NCBI RefSeq assembly: GCF_001542415.1
Contig: NZ_LNCU01000040.1
Location: 59,676-123,675, forward strand
Direction of reading: 5' to 3'
Source of the DNA: Bradyrhizobium macuxiense
GTDB taxonomy: Bacteria; Pseudomonadota; Alphaproteobacteria; Rhizobiales; Xanthobacteraceae
Length of the DNA: 64,000 nt
Of this stretch, positions 25,039 through 34,511 are shown one piece after another. The notes beneath the pieces were generated by a model. It had not been told where the DNA came from. It was given only the letters and a program-made list of their open reading frames with translations, and ran no database searches. Position 1 is the stretch's first letter. Every line of letters begins with the position of its first letter. The position numbers and the translations under genes were made by a program.

Positions 25039-27429
25039 TCAGTTCTGCTTCGAATGTGGCGGGGGCGCAGGCGGAGGCTCCGGCGGCCGATTGAAGGCGG
25101 AAGGCGTGCGGTGCATCGTATCAAGGCGTGCCCTGAATTCCTCGGCCACTACCTGAGCATCGAGGCTGTTGCGGACGAGTTTCGTCGTGACGAAGACGAT
25201 GATCTCGGAGCGGGTCTTGCTGTCACTCTTGTTGCTGAGCAGATCGCCCAGATACTTGATCTCGGCAATCCCTGGAACTCCGGCGATGGTTCTTTCGTCG
25301 TCTTCCTTGATCAGCCCACCAAGCAGCACTGTCTGTCCGCTCGTCGTGTTGATCGTCGAGTGGATGCGCCGTTGCGAGATCGTCGGGGTCAAATTCTGGC
25401 TGCTGGCTCCACCTGGATTGACGACGTTGGAGATCTCCTGCTCGATCTCGAGTTCGATCGATCCGTTCGGATGAACGTGCGGCAGCACCTTCAGGATGAT
25501 TCCGGTGTTGTGCATCGTGATCGTGTTCACCACGGTGTTCGACGAGGACAGCACGGTGGCGCTGCCGGTCGAAATCGGAACCTGGTCGCCGACCTCGAGA
25601 ATCGCCGGCTGGTTGTCGGAAACCGACAGCGAAGGCGCCGAGAGCACCTTGACGGTCGTCAAGGTGGAGAGCGCACTCAGGATCAGCTTGGGGTTCGCTT
25701 CGGATCCGAGCAGCATATTGAATCCGGGCAGTACGCGCGACAGCAGGGCGGTTTGCGCCGTCGACTGCGCGGCATTGAACAGCCCGACCGACCCCTTGTC
25801 GCCGTAGGCGCCGCCGGTGGCGGCGGCGCTCGTGAGGTAGGCCTGCACGCCATACTGCAACTGGTCCGTCAGCGTCACTTCGGCGACCATCGCATCAACC
25901 GCGACCTGCAGCCGCGGGCGATCGATCGCCGCCAGCGCGCGCTCGATCACGACGTAGTCGTCCTGGTTGGAATAGACCATGATTGAGTTGGTGGATGTAT
26001 CGGCCGTGATCCGGACGTTCTGGAACACGCCGCGCGGCATGGCCCCGGGTCCCGCGCCGCCAAGGTTCGACGACGCATCCTGGTCGTCGTCCTTCGAAAA
26101 GCCGGCTTGCGTTGCGCCGCCGCGATTTGTCGCCGAGCCTGAGTTGTCAGTGCCGCCCTGCTGGGTTGTCGATCCCTGGCTGTTGTTATTGCTGCTGAGC
26201 GTGCCGCTGCCGAGTGAATCCAGGCGCGACGTCGCCGCGCCTTGTCCGGGTGCGGTTGTGCTCTGGCCGTCGGAGCCGCCGCCTTGCTGCGAGGAGCGGC
26301 CGACGAACATCTCGTTGAGCAGGCGGGCGATGCTGCGCGCATTGCCGAAGCGCAAACTGTAGACCCGCACCGTGGTGCCGCTGGGGTCGGAACGGTCCAG
26401 CCGGCTGACCCACTGGGTGGCGCGCTCCAGCATCTTGCTGTTCTTGCTCACGGCCAGCACCGCATTCATGCGCGTCACCGGCTGGAACTTGATCACACCC
26501 TGTCCTTGGCCGCCGTCAGCGGTGTCGAACACACGCTCGAGCTCGCGGATGATCGTGTCGGGGGATGTCGATTTCAGAGGATAGAGCCCGACAGATTGGT
26601 TGCGCAGCCATTCGACGTCGAGGTTTTCGATGACCCCAAGCGCGGCCTGGCGCTCCGAGGCGGTACCTTGGATAAGAAGGACATTCCGCGCCTGATCGAC
26701 CCGAACCGAGCCGGGCCGCGACAGGAAGCTCTCAGCAGTCTTTGCGATCGCCGCGGCCGAGGTGTAGCGCAGTGGAACGATCGAGACGCCAAACCCGGGC
26801 TCGCCGGCGCCGAAAGTGGCGGCCCCGACTCCGGCCGCCTCAGGGAGCGGTACGATCTTGACCAGGTTGCCCTCACGGAGCACCGCGGCATTCGACATGC
26901 GCAGCACGTTCTCGAATATCGGCAGCACATCCTTGCGCTGGATGGGGCGCGCCGACGCAAGCGTCACGTTCCCCTGGACGCGCGAGTCAATCACGTAATT
27001 CAGTCCGAGGCTGTCGCCGAGCAGTGATTTTGCAACCGTCTGAATATCGGCGTTGTCGAAATTCATCTCGATGCCGTCGCCCGTCGTCGCCACGCCGTCT
27101 TCCGTCGTTGCGACGTGCACTTCGGTCCCGGGCTTGTCGGGCGATGCGGGGGCCGTGGTGCCATCATCTTGCGCGGCGCCTGGGAACACCAGGGGCCGTT
27201 GTGATCGGCCGGGCGCGGTCTGGCCTGTGAGTTGACCGCCGTTCGCGTTCGTCCAGTGCGCGCGCAGATCCGCATCGCGGATCGGATCGATGACCAGATC
27301 GCGGCCAGGCAGATCTGCGCTCTTCTCGACCCAGCAACCGCCCAGCAGGCTGCCCATCAAGAGACACAAGCCCACCTTGGCGGCGAATGCCGCCGGGCGT
27401 GAGCGACGAGACCAGCCGATACACTCCAC
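25039..27429 (-). CDS. gspD: Type II secretion secretin GspD, lipoprotein form
   Basis: A 796-residue outer-membrane secretin. The N terminus has a lipobox (LLGGC, Cys32). An N0 domain (about residues 118-190) is followed by N1-N3 repeats, a low-complexity Ser/Gly/Gln insert (about 376-456) and the secretin core, including VKVLSAPSLSVSDNQPA and VLLGGLIKEDD. The tail is proline-rich. The GTG start is supported by GGGAGA upstream. A lipidated secretin recalls HxcQ, which reaches the outer membrane without a pilotin; no pilotin gene was seen here. Confidence 0.93.
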   Translation of the reverse strand: MECIGWSRRSRPAAFAAKVGLCLLMGSLLGGCWVEKSADLPGRDLVIDPIRDADLRAHWTNANGGQLTGQTAPGRSQRPLVFPGAAQDDGTTAPASPDKPGTEVHVATTEDGVATTGDGIEMNFDNADIQTVAKSLLGDSLGLNYVIDSRVQGNVTLASARPIQRKDVLPIFENVLRMSNAAVLREGNLVKIVPLPEAAGVGAATFGAGEPGFGVSIVPLRYTSAAAIAKTAESFLSRPGSVRVDQARNVLLIQGTASERQAALGVIENLDVEWLRNQSVGLYPLKSTSPDTIIRELERVFDTADGGQGQGVIKFQPVTRMNAVLAVSKNSKMLERATQWVSRLDRSDPSGTTVRVYSLRFGNARSIARLLNEMFVGRSSQQGGGSDGQSTTAPGQGAATSRLDSLGSGTLSSNNNSQGSTTQQGGTDNSGSATNRGGATQAGFSKDDDQDASSNLGGAGPGAMPRGVFQNVRITADTSTNSIMVYSNQDDYVVIERALAAIDRPRLQVAVDAMVAEVTLTDQLQYGVQAYLTSAAATGGAYGDKGSVGLFNAAQSTAQTALLSRVLPGFNMLLGSEANPKLILSALSTLTTVKVLSAPSLSVSDNQPAILEVGDQVPISTGSATVLSSSNTVVNTITMHNTGIILKVLPHVHPNGSIELEIEQEISNVVNPGGASSQNLTPTISQRRIHSTINTTSGQTVLLGGLIKEDDERTIAGVPGIAEIKYLGDLLSNKSDSKTRSEIIVFVTTKLVRNSLDAQVVAEEFRARLDTMHRTPSAFNRPPEPPPAPPPHSKQN

Positions 27430-27474
27430 TACAATTCTCCCTGCGACGCGCCGGTGATGCCGGCAGGCCTTTCG

Positions 27475-29595
27475 TCAATGCTGATCGTTTGCTGCTTTCC
27501 AAGGACGACCGGTGCGACCGATGCTGCTCCCGGCAAGGTCTTCGACCTGTCTGACCAACGCGTCGGCGCGATCGATCAGAACGCGGGCGTAGGCCGGATC
27601 AATCGGTCGGTGTGCGAAAGCCGCGCCATCGAGCAGCGCCTTGGTCTCTCGGACGAGGGGGGCGCGGGCGGCAATCACCGCACCGATCGCGTCGAGATAG
27701 CGCGCATAATCGGTGTCGGTGCTCTTGATGGCCTGGGTGGAGAACGCGAGGCTGTTGCGCCCGAGCTGCCCGAGCGGATCATTCAGCTCCCTGTAGGCAT
27801 ACGCCAGAGCAATGAACGCGTCGCGGCCGCGCTGCAGCTCCGGAGCCAGCGCGCCGGGCTCCACCGCCTCCGCCAGCACTACGCCATCGTGCACGTAGCT
27901 GTCGGTCAGGCCGACAAGGGCAAGCATGGTTGGCCGCAGATCGGTGTGACCGGAGACGATCTCCATGTTGAGTCCGAGATGTGCGACACCGGGACCGGCC
28001 ATCCCGAACCAGGCGTTGTCGGAGATTTGCGGAACGTTGCCGTCGGTCCGCGCATATTTTGGATTCTGCTCGACGCAGGGAGCCGATGCGCTGCAGTCCG
28101 CCTGGCTCGTGACGGTCTCGTTGAAATAGTTGGGGTCGCCAAACATGATGAAGTTCGCCGAGCGCGCCGAACTTCCGGTGATCATGTGCAGGAGCTGCAT
28201 CTCTGCACGATCTGCGAAGAATGCAGCCAAATTGTCGTTCTTGTTGGTGATTGGATTGAGCACGATGAGCTTGCTGACGTCCTGCTCGAGCGTGCGCGTC
28301 AGCGGATCGGTCGCAAGCGGGTTGTCGCGGATATAGAACGACGGTGCGCTGCCGAAATGAATATCAAACGCGGTTACGTTGCGGCGCTGGGTGACGAGCA
28401 GACGATTGATCGCGGTGTCGATCTCGCCGATCTGCGGATAGGCGCAAGGTAGCGCTACGCCGTCGCAATCCGGCGGGGTCGGCGGCCCGCTGGCGAAATG
28501 GTCGTTCTCCGCGGCAACGATGATGAAGAGGGTGTTGGCCTTGTTGATCCCGTCAGCGGCAAGCCGGTCGATGAAGAGCTTGAAGGCGGTATCGAAGGCC
28601 GAGAGGCCGGCCTGGGAAGCCGGCTCGCCAGGGCCGGACGCGCGTTCCGAGCGAGGATCGCTGATGTCGCCGATCGATACGTAGACGACCGGCACCCCTG
28701 CTTCGAGCATCGTTGCAGCGTAGCTGAGCGACTGCGCGGCGCCGAGCTCGAATACGTTCTGTGAACCCGCATTGTCGGCGGTGTTCAGGACGTTGCCGCC
28801 GAGGTCCTTGATCGGACCGCCCGGCGAGATTACGGGTTGGACGTGACGATTGCCGAACAGGGCGCTGAATCCGGAATAGCCTCCGGGCTCGTCGGGCAGA
28901 ATGTCGGGGCGCGTTTCGGCATTGGCGCAAAGGCTGCTTGCGCGCGCGCAATGGATCGCGATCCCCAGCAGATCCGCCTTGGCCCTGGCGGGATCGCTTG
29001 CTGCCTCCGATGCCTCGGGCGAACTCGGGCCGAACACGTTCACAACATCGGGCGCGAGGTTTTGGAGCTCGAGATTGGCGGTCGCAAGGGCGCCGACGTC
29101 GCAGCCTGCGCGCGTAAATGGCACCCAAGGGGCAGACACCGTCTTGCCGGTGTCGGCCAGCATCAGCGGCTTGCCGTCACCGCCGGTCGTGGTCCAATAG
29201 GCGCGCGAGTTTGCAAAGCCAATGCTGCCGTCCCCGCGGAAGTAACCGTAGCTGTCCGCCACGGGTACACCGGTGCGATCGCCATAGAGGCCGGTCAGGA
29301 TGGTCAAAGCGGCGGCGGCTTTCTGCACGAGCGGCACGCGATGGTTGCCGCCAACGGTTCCGTCACGCGCAAAAAAGTCGAGCAGGTGAGGCATCTGCTC
29401 GAGATCCGACGGGACGTTTGGATTTTCGCGCCGCAAATGCGCGTAACCGAGCTGAATTTGAACCACATGCTTGGTGGCGCCGTCGCGGGAACGCAATGCG
29501 CACGCGGTAGCGGCAGCCCGCGTGGACCCCAGAGCCAGGAACACGACGCCAAGCAGCGGCGGCACGACGCCGACAATGAAGCAACGCGAACGCAT
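27475..29595 (-). CDS. Secreted alkaline-phosphatase-superfamily protein
   Basis: About 706 residues with a signal peptide ending near TRAAATACA. The N-terminal NHRVPLVQKAAAALTILTGLYGDRTGVPV, the middle VAAENDHFASG and the late SGHTDLRPTMLALVGL resemble the metal and nucleophile regions of alkaline phosphatase/phosphodiesterase folds. The usual first metal ligand and the Ser/Thr nucleophile are not obvious. A GTG at 29625 is an alternative start; the ATG at 29595 gives a cleaner signal peptide. It lies between gspD and gspC and may be a type II substrate. Confidence 0.65.
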   Translation of the reverse strand: MRSRCFIVGVVPPLLGVVFLALGSTRAAATACALRSRDGATKHVVQIQLGYAHLRRENPNVPSDLEQMPHLLDFFARDGTVGGNHRVPLVQKAAAALTILTGLYGDRTGVPVADSYGYFRGDGSIGFANSRAYWTTTGGDGKPLMLADTGKTVSAPWVPFTRAGCDVGALATANLELQNLAPDVVNVFGPSSPEASEAASDPARAKADLLGIAIHCARASSLCANAETRPDILPDEPGGYSGFSALFGNRHVQPVISPGGPIKDLGGNVLNTADNAGSQNVFELGAAQSLSYAATMLEAGVPVVYVSIGDISDPRSERASGPGEPASQAGLSAFDTAFKLFIDRLAADGINKANTLFIIVAAENDHFASGPPTPPDCDGVALPCAYPQIGEIDTAINRLLVTQRRNVTAFDIHFGSAPSFYIRDNPLATDPLTRTLEQDVSKLIVLNPITNKNDNLAAFFADRAEMQLLHMITGSSARSANFIMFGDPNYFNETVTSQADCSASAPCVEQNPKYARTDGNVPQISDNAWFGMAGPGVAHLGLNMEIVSGHTDLRPTMLALVGLTDSYVHDGVVLAEAVEPGALAPELQRGRDAFIALAYAYRELNDPLGQLGRNSLAFSTQAIKSTDTDYARYLDAIGAVIAARAPLVRETKALLDGAAFAHRPIDPAYARVLIDRADALVRQVEDLAGSSIGRTGRPWKAANDQH

Positions 29596-29850
29596 GAAGC
29601 CACGTCGGTGTTGATCGTGATGCACAATCTCAGGGATGGGACGGTGTCTTAAACCATCCTAATGTGCACGGCGTCGATGACGGTGATATGGCGGCAGCGC
29701 CTGACGTCGCGCATGACGCGAATGTCGAGAGACGATTCATCGTCACAGAACTGACGTAAAACAATTTGCCGACCCAACTCTCCATGATGGCTTGCAATGT
29801 GCGATCTTGTCGCGCAGGTTGTTGGTCTGGAAAGAGCAAGGAGAGGCGGC

Positions 29851-30411
29851 GTGGGTGCTTGGCGGTGCTGTTCGCTAGGGGCAGTCCTGTGCCTATATTC
29901 GTCCTTGGCGTGCGCGGCGGACCCGGCTCAGAACGGCAATGCTATCGCCAATGCTGGCTCAATCCAGGATGCCGCAATCAAGGTTGCTCCGATCAAGGAT
30001 GCTCCAGTCACCCCGCTGGAGCTTGAGCCGCTTGATCAGCTATCTGCGACCACGAACCGCCCGCTGTTCTCGCCGGCTCGACGGCCGCCGCCGAAGCCGG
30101 CAGTAGCCGTCGTCAGCCCTCCGGCGCCGCCCGCCCCGCCTTCTCCGCCGCCCAGCGTGGTCGTCCTCGGCATCGTCAGCGAGGACGGCGATGGGCGTGC
30201 CGCCATTCGCTCTCGCGACAAGGACAAGGTCACGCGTGTGCGTATCGGTGATGATGTCAGCGGCTGGAAGGTTGATCGGATCGAACCGCGCCGGCTGGTT
30301 CTGACGCAGGGCGAGCGTTCGGTTGATTTTTCGATGTTCAGTACGGCGGCGAAGGCCCGGAAAGCAGCAGAGCCTGTTGTGGCCGAGCGACATCCCCGGC
30401 AGGTCCATTAG
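29851..30411 (+). CDS. gspC: Type II secretion GspC/GspN-like protein
   Basis: The GTG at 29851 is chosen because AGGAG stands 7 bp before it and it gives a clean export signal (MGAWRCC then LGAVLCLYSSLACA); the ATG at 29797 has no RBS. The 186-residue product has TTNRPLFSPARRPPP, then a Pro-rich linker, then a GspC homology-region-like domain (VVVLGIVSEDGDGRAAIR to ERSVDF). GspC links the inner-membrane platform to the secretin. There is no PDZ domain, so this is a short form. Confidence 0.72.
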   Translation: MGAWRCCSLGAVLCLYSSLACAADPAQNGNAIANAGSIQDAAIKVAPIKDAPVTPLELEPLDQLSATTNRPLFSPARRPPPKPAVAVVSPPAPPAPPSPPPSVVVLGIVSEDGDGRAAIRSRDKDKVTRVRIGDDVSGWKVDRIEPRRLVLTQGERSVDFSMFSTAAKARKAAEPVVAERHPRQVH

Positions 30412-30920
30412 AGACATTAGGGATCTGTCTCTGGGCTGCGAGGCCGTAGATAATAGCGACATATCAGCTGGTTCCAATAATAAAGCACAAGACCGTCCGC
30501 CAGCGGTCAATCGTCAAGCGTCTCGCAGGCTGGTCACGTAGAGAAACTTCATTCGCGCGTCATCTAACTTCCGTAGAAGATCGAATTGAAGCGGCACGAG
30601 GCTTAATGCCGCAGCCCGGATGTTTGGCATCAGCGGGCGAACCGTTCAGGTCGAGCTCAAGCAGGCGCTGATGCATCGAGCAATACGCATCGGCCGCGAA
30701 GTCAGCTCACCAACGGCCGCGCGTCGGCGTCTTCGTTCGATCGTGCAACGGAATGGCGTTCGTCAGGCGCTTCTGTCGGAGCAGGTGACATCTGCGGTCG
30801 ATTGCGGGCTGTTGTCTGCCGATGAGCGGTTGTCGTGATATGCGGATAACGTTTACACGGACCGCGCAGCGGCGGGTCAGAGCGAGCATCGGCAGCGCTC
30901 CGCCGGATTTTGATCTGGCG
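30412..30920. other. 509-bp gap between gspC and gspO
   Basis: It contains the possible sigma-factor remnant at 30590-30838. The rest shows scattered stops in all frames and base use unlike the flanking genes. It may be debris from an earlier insertion or deletion. Confidence 0.5.
30590..30838 (+). pseudogene. Remnant of an ECF sigma factor C-terminal region
   Basis: Translated from just after an in-frame stop at 30587, the frame reads RMFGISGRTVQVELKQAL then HRAIRIGR, which resembles region 4.2 of FecI-type sigma factors (helix-turn-helix GIS-x-RTV-x-x-x-L-x-x-AL). The region 2 and upstream region 4 parts are missing. The rest (up to SADERLS) is not recognisable. It is either decayed or a chance match; no intact sigma gene is nearby. 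Confidence 0.4.
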
Positions 30921-31514
30921 TCAACCGCGCAGCAGCCGCGTCGAATAGTAGGTGAGCCAGAGGGCTGGGCACAGAAATGCGCCGAGCGGAATCCTCGCGG
31001 TCCTTTCGATGGGTTCGCCGCGCCAGCGCGCAATGAGCACCGCGATCAGCGCCGCGCTGGTCGCCAGCGTGAGGCAGATCGGCACGACATCGAGCGGCAG
31101 CCAGGCGCCGATGGCGGCGGCGAGCTTGACGTCGCCGAGCCCGATTCCTTCGCGGTGCCGCAGCCGCGCGTACGCCCAGCGCACGAGCCAGAGCCCCCCA
31201 CCAACGAGCAATGCGCCCGCGGCCGCGATGGCGAAGCTGGCCAGGGGATCGAAGGGATCGAGCGCGCTTGCTGCGACAAGTCCGGACAATGCGGCGCCGC
31301 CGGTCACGATATCCGGAAGCAGGAAGATTCGCATATCGACGTCGGCGCCGGCGATCATCAACGCTCCCAGCACGGTCGATGCCGCAGCGTCCGGCCACGG
31401 CAGCGTGGCTGCGGAGACCAACCCGACGGCAGCAGATCCGAAAATCAGCACGACGAGGTTCGGACGGAGGTTTTCGTCCGTTGCGGCGGGATCGGCATTC
31501 TGGTCGATCGACAT
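30921..31514 (-). CDS. gspO: Prepilin peptidase GspO (A24, minimal form)
   Basis: A 197-residue polytopic aspartyl protease that cleaves the leader of type II pseudopilins. The two catalytic motifs are DVDMRIFLLPD and GLGDVKLA. The N-terminal cytoplasmic methyltransferase domain of classical PilD/GspO, with its four cysteines, is absent, so this protein probably only cleaves. The ATG at 31514 follows a GAGG RBS and is preferred to an upstream start at 31607. It is divergent from gspE. Confidence 0.88.
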   Translation of the reverse strand: MSIDQNADPAATDENLRPNLVVLIFGSAAVGLVSAATLPWPDAAASTVLGALMIAGADVDMRIFLLPDIVTGGAALSGLVAASALDPFDPLASFAIAAAGALLVGGGLWLVRWAYARLRHREGIGLGDVKLAAAIGAWLPLDVVPICLTLATSAALIAVLIARWRGEPIERTARIPLGAFLCPALWLTYYSTRLLRG

Positions 31515-31621
31515 CGTCGCCTCGCTCGGCGTTGCGTGAAACGTGGTGCCATCGCGCGCGGTCCGCGCGCTGACCTGAGAACCAACATAGCGGTGCGAAA
31601 GATACAAGCGGAAGACAGCGC

Positions 31622-33298
31622 ATGCTACCGACTGATTTCATAGGCCATCTCGCCAGCAGGGGCGTGCTGCCTGACGGTCAGAGCGCGGATATTGCGCTCG
31701 CCGCACGCGCCGGCGATGGCTGGTCCGGCAATATCGATTGGGGCGCAGTGACGAAACTGACGCCCACCGCTCTCGCCGACGAACTGGCGGCATTTTACAG
31801 CTGCAGCCGTGTCCAGCGTGACGACCTGGTCGGAGGGCGCTTTGCCGGCGCCGAGATGTCAACGCGTTTCCTGCGGGAGTGCCGGCTGTTTCCCTACGAA
31901 AATCCGGCCGGCACGCTCAAGCTTGCGATCGCGGCCCCGATCGACAAGGAGACCCTGCGGGCGATCGAACTCGCGCTGCGTCAGCCGATCGCGCTGACAG
32001 TGACCACCAGCGACGACCTCGAGGCCGCACTGTCGGTGACGCTCAAGGCCGATCAGCACGATGCCGCGCCGGAGGCGGCCGCCAGTCCGCGCGAGGACGA
32101 TCTTGATAATTTGCGCGACCTCGCGCGGGGCGCACCGGTGGTTCGCGCGCTGGACGACATGCTGCGGCTCGCGGTCGAGCAGCGTGCAACCGACCTGCAC
32201 ATCGAGCCGGACGGCAGCATGCTTCAGGTCAGGCTGCGCGTCGACGGCATGCTGAAGACCATTCCGTCGCTGCCGGTGAGCATGGCCAAGGGCATTCTGT
32301 CGCGCCTCAAGATCATGGCCGGCTTGAACATCACCGAGCGGCGCCTGCCGCAAGATGGACGGGCGCGCATCACTGTCAGCGGTGCCGAGATCGACCTGCG
32401 CGTCGCCACGGCGCCCTCGATGCACGGCGAGAGCGCGGTCGTGCGACTGTTGCGCAAGGGGGCCGGTCTCGTGGCTCTCGACCAGATCGGTCTTGGCGCG
32501 CGAGACGAGGGCATCCTGCGCAAGACGCTTCAGGCGCCATTCGGGATGGTGATCGTGACCGGCCCGACCGGATCGGGCAAGACCACCACGCTGGCTGCGT
32601 CGCTCGCTGTCATCAACGAGCCAACCCGCAAGATCCTGACCGTTGAGGATCCGGTCGAGTACCAGATTCAGGGCATCACGCAGACCCAGGTGCATCCGGG
32701 CATCGGGCTCACCTTCGCGTCCGCCTTGCGCTCGTTCCTGCGGCACGATCCTGACGTTATCATGGTCGGCGAGATGCGCGACGCTGAGACGGCGCATATC
32801 GGCGTCCATGCCGCGCTGACCGGGCATCTCGTGCTCACGACCTTGCACACCAACACGGCGGCGGGCGCGATCACGCGATTGGTCGACATGGGGATCGAGA
32901 GCTTCCTGCTGGCCTCGTGCGCGCGGGCGATCGTCGGCCAGCGGCTGGTGCGCATCCTGTGCGACCATTGCAAGGAATCCTACCGCTTGACGGCCACGGA
33001 TATTGCCGCCGACGAGCGCTACGCGGCGCTCGGTGTTCACGTTGGCGAGACCATGTGCCGGCCCAAGGGCTGCGAATGGTGCGGCTTCTCGGGATTCCGA
33101 GGCCGTAAGGGCGTGTTCGAGGTCATGGAGATCGGCCCGGAGCTGCGACGGGCGATCGGTCCGAAAACCGATGCGAATGATCTCGAGGCCATCGCCAGAC
33201 GCGAGGGCATGACCACCATGACCGAGGACGGAGTTGCCAAGCTGCGGGCAGGGCAGACGACGCTGGAAGAGGTCTTTCGCCTCACCATGAGCCTGTGA
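31622..33298 (+). CDS. gspE: Type II secretion ATPase GspE
   Basis: A 558-residue cytoplasmic ATPase that powers pseudopilus assembly. Residues about 1-150 form the GspE N-terminal domain; the ATPase core has Walker A GPTGSGKTTT, the Asp box LTVEDPVEYQI, Walker B HDPDVIMVGEMRDAETA and a His box around LTTLHTNTA. Near the C terminus CDHC and CKGCEWCGFSGF-like spacing give the four zinc cysteines of GspE. It begins the gspEFGHIJKLM operon. Confidence 0.96.
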   Translation: MLPTDFIGHLASRGVLPDGQSADIALAARAGDGWSGNIDWGAVTKLTPTALADELAAFYSCSRVQRDDLVGGRFAGAEMSTRFLRECRLFPYENPAGTLKLAIAAPIDKETLRAIELALRQPIALTVTTSDDLEAALSVTLKADQHDAAPEAAASPREDDLDNLRDLARGAPVVRALDDMLRLAVEQRATDLHIEPDGSMLQVRLRVDGMLKTIPSLPVSMAKGILSRLKIMAGLNITERRLPQDGRARITVSGAEIDLRVATAPSMHGESAVVRLLRKGAGLVALDQIGLGARDEGILRKTLQAPFGMVIVTGPTGSGKTTTLAASLAVINEPTRKILTVEDPVEYQIQGITQTQVHPGIGLTFASALRSFLRHDPDVIMVGEMRDAETAHIGVHAALTGHLVLTTLHTNTAAGAITRLVDMGIESFLLASCARAIVGQRLVRILCDHCKESYRLTATDIAADERYAALGVHVGETMCRPKGCEWCGFSGFRGRKGVFEVMEIGPELRRAIGPKTDANDLEAIARREGMTTMTEDGVAKLRAGQTTLEEVFRLTMSL

Positions 33299-33305
33299 GG
33301 GACGG

Positions 33306-34511
33306 ATGCCGCACTATCGCTACAGCGCAATGACCAAGACCGGCGAGGTCGTGCTCGGCGACGCCGATGCGCCCTCGCGCGAGGAGGTCTTGCGGCGCAT
33401 CGAGTATCTCGGGCACCTGCCGATCGAGATGGAGGTCATCGCAGACCAGGCGTTGCGCGCGAGCCTGCTTGGTCGCGGATTGCCGAACCCTCGCGAGCTG
33501 ACGATCTTCTTGCGTCTGCTTGCGTTGCTGCTGCGCTCGGGATTGACGCTCGAGACCGCCCTGCAAACCCTCGAGGATGATCCCAATAAGGCGGTTGCGC
33601 GTTTTGCCGGCGGACTTCGTTCGTCGATTTCGGCGGGCGACGGCTTCGCCGAGACGCTGGAGCGCTATCCTTCGATCATCGAGCCGATCTATATCGCGAT
33701 GGTGCGCGCGGGCGAGATGTCCGGCAAGCTCGAAACGGTGCTGCGGGCGATCGTCGAAGACCGGGCACGACGGGAGCAGCTCTCGCAACGGATCGTCGCG
33801 GCAATCCGATACCCGATGTTTTTGGTCGGATCGGCCGTCCTCATTTTGTTTTTCTTCCTGCTCGCCGTGGTGCCGCAATTCGAACCCGTGTTCAGGGAGC
33901 TGGGCGGCCGGCTGAATTCCGGCGCGGCGTTCGTGCTTGCGGCGTCGACCGGGTTGCGTGCCCATCTCGATCTGTTCATGTGCATCTGCCTGGCCGCCAT
34001 TCTGATCGGCTGGCTGGTGTTGCGGCAACCGACCACCCGGGCGGCGCTGCTGGGGATGGTGGCAACGATTCCCGGCGTGTCCGGGCCGATGCGTGACCGG
34101 CGCACCGCCCGGTTCGTCGGCACGCTCGGCCTGCTGGTCGAGAACGGCGTGGCGCTGCCGGCGTCGCTGAAGATCCTGCGCGACGTCATGACGGAGCCTC
34201 GATATGCCGCCGCGGTCGAGCAGGTGCATGAGCAGGTGCGCAACGGCCGCCGCTTCATCGACGCGCTGGCCGAGAGCGACCTGGTGCCGCCGCTGGCCGT
34301 CCGCATGCTCGGGGTCGGCGACGCCACCGGCGACCTGTCGGCGATCGCGCGACACGCGGCCCAATATTACGAGGAACGGCTCGGCATTGGACTCGATCGG
34401 CTGATGGGCGCGATCGGACCGGTGACGATCATCCTGGTCAGTGTCGGTATCGGCGCGCTCGTCGTATCGATCATGAGTGCCCTACTAAGCATAACGGAGC
34501 TCGCACTATGA
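33306..34511 (+). CDS. gspF: Type II secretion inner-membrane protein GspF
   Basis: A 401-residue platform protein with two T2SSF domains, each a helical bundle followed by membrane segments. The first has LLALLLRSGLTLETALQTL and the YPMFLVGSAVLILFFFLLAVVPQFEPVF membrane region; the second has LGLLVENGVALPASLKILRD. It follows gspE by 7 bp and overlaps gspG by ATGA. Confidence 0.95.
   Translation: MPHYRYSAMTKTGEVVLGDADAPSREEVLRRIEYLGHLPIEMEVIADQALRASLLGRGLPNPRELTIFLRLLALLLRSGLTLETALQTLEDDPNKAVARFAGGLRSSISAGDGFAETLERYPSIIEPIYIAMVRAGEMSGKLETVLRAIVEDRARREQLSQRIVAAIRYPMFLVGSAVLILFFFLLAVVPQFEPVFRELGGRLNSGAAFVLAASTGLRAHLDLFMCICLAAILIGWLVLRQPTTRAALLGMVATIPGVSGPMRDRRTARFVGTLGLLVENGVALPASLKILRDVMTEPRYAAAVEQVHEQVRNGRRFIDALAESDLVPPLAVRMLGVGDATGDLSAIARHAAQYYEERLGIGLDRLMGAIGPVTIILVSVGIGALVVSIMSALLSITELAL

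Noticed and set aside
30823-31643. Plus-strand frame of 273 residues opposite gspO
   Set aside because: Shadow of gspO, with Arg/Gln/His-rich composition.
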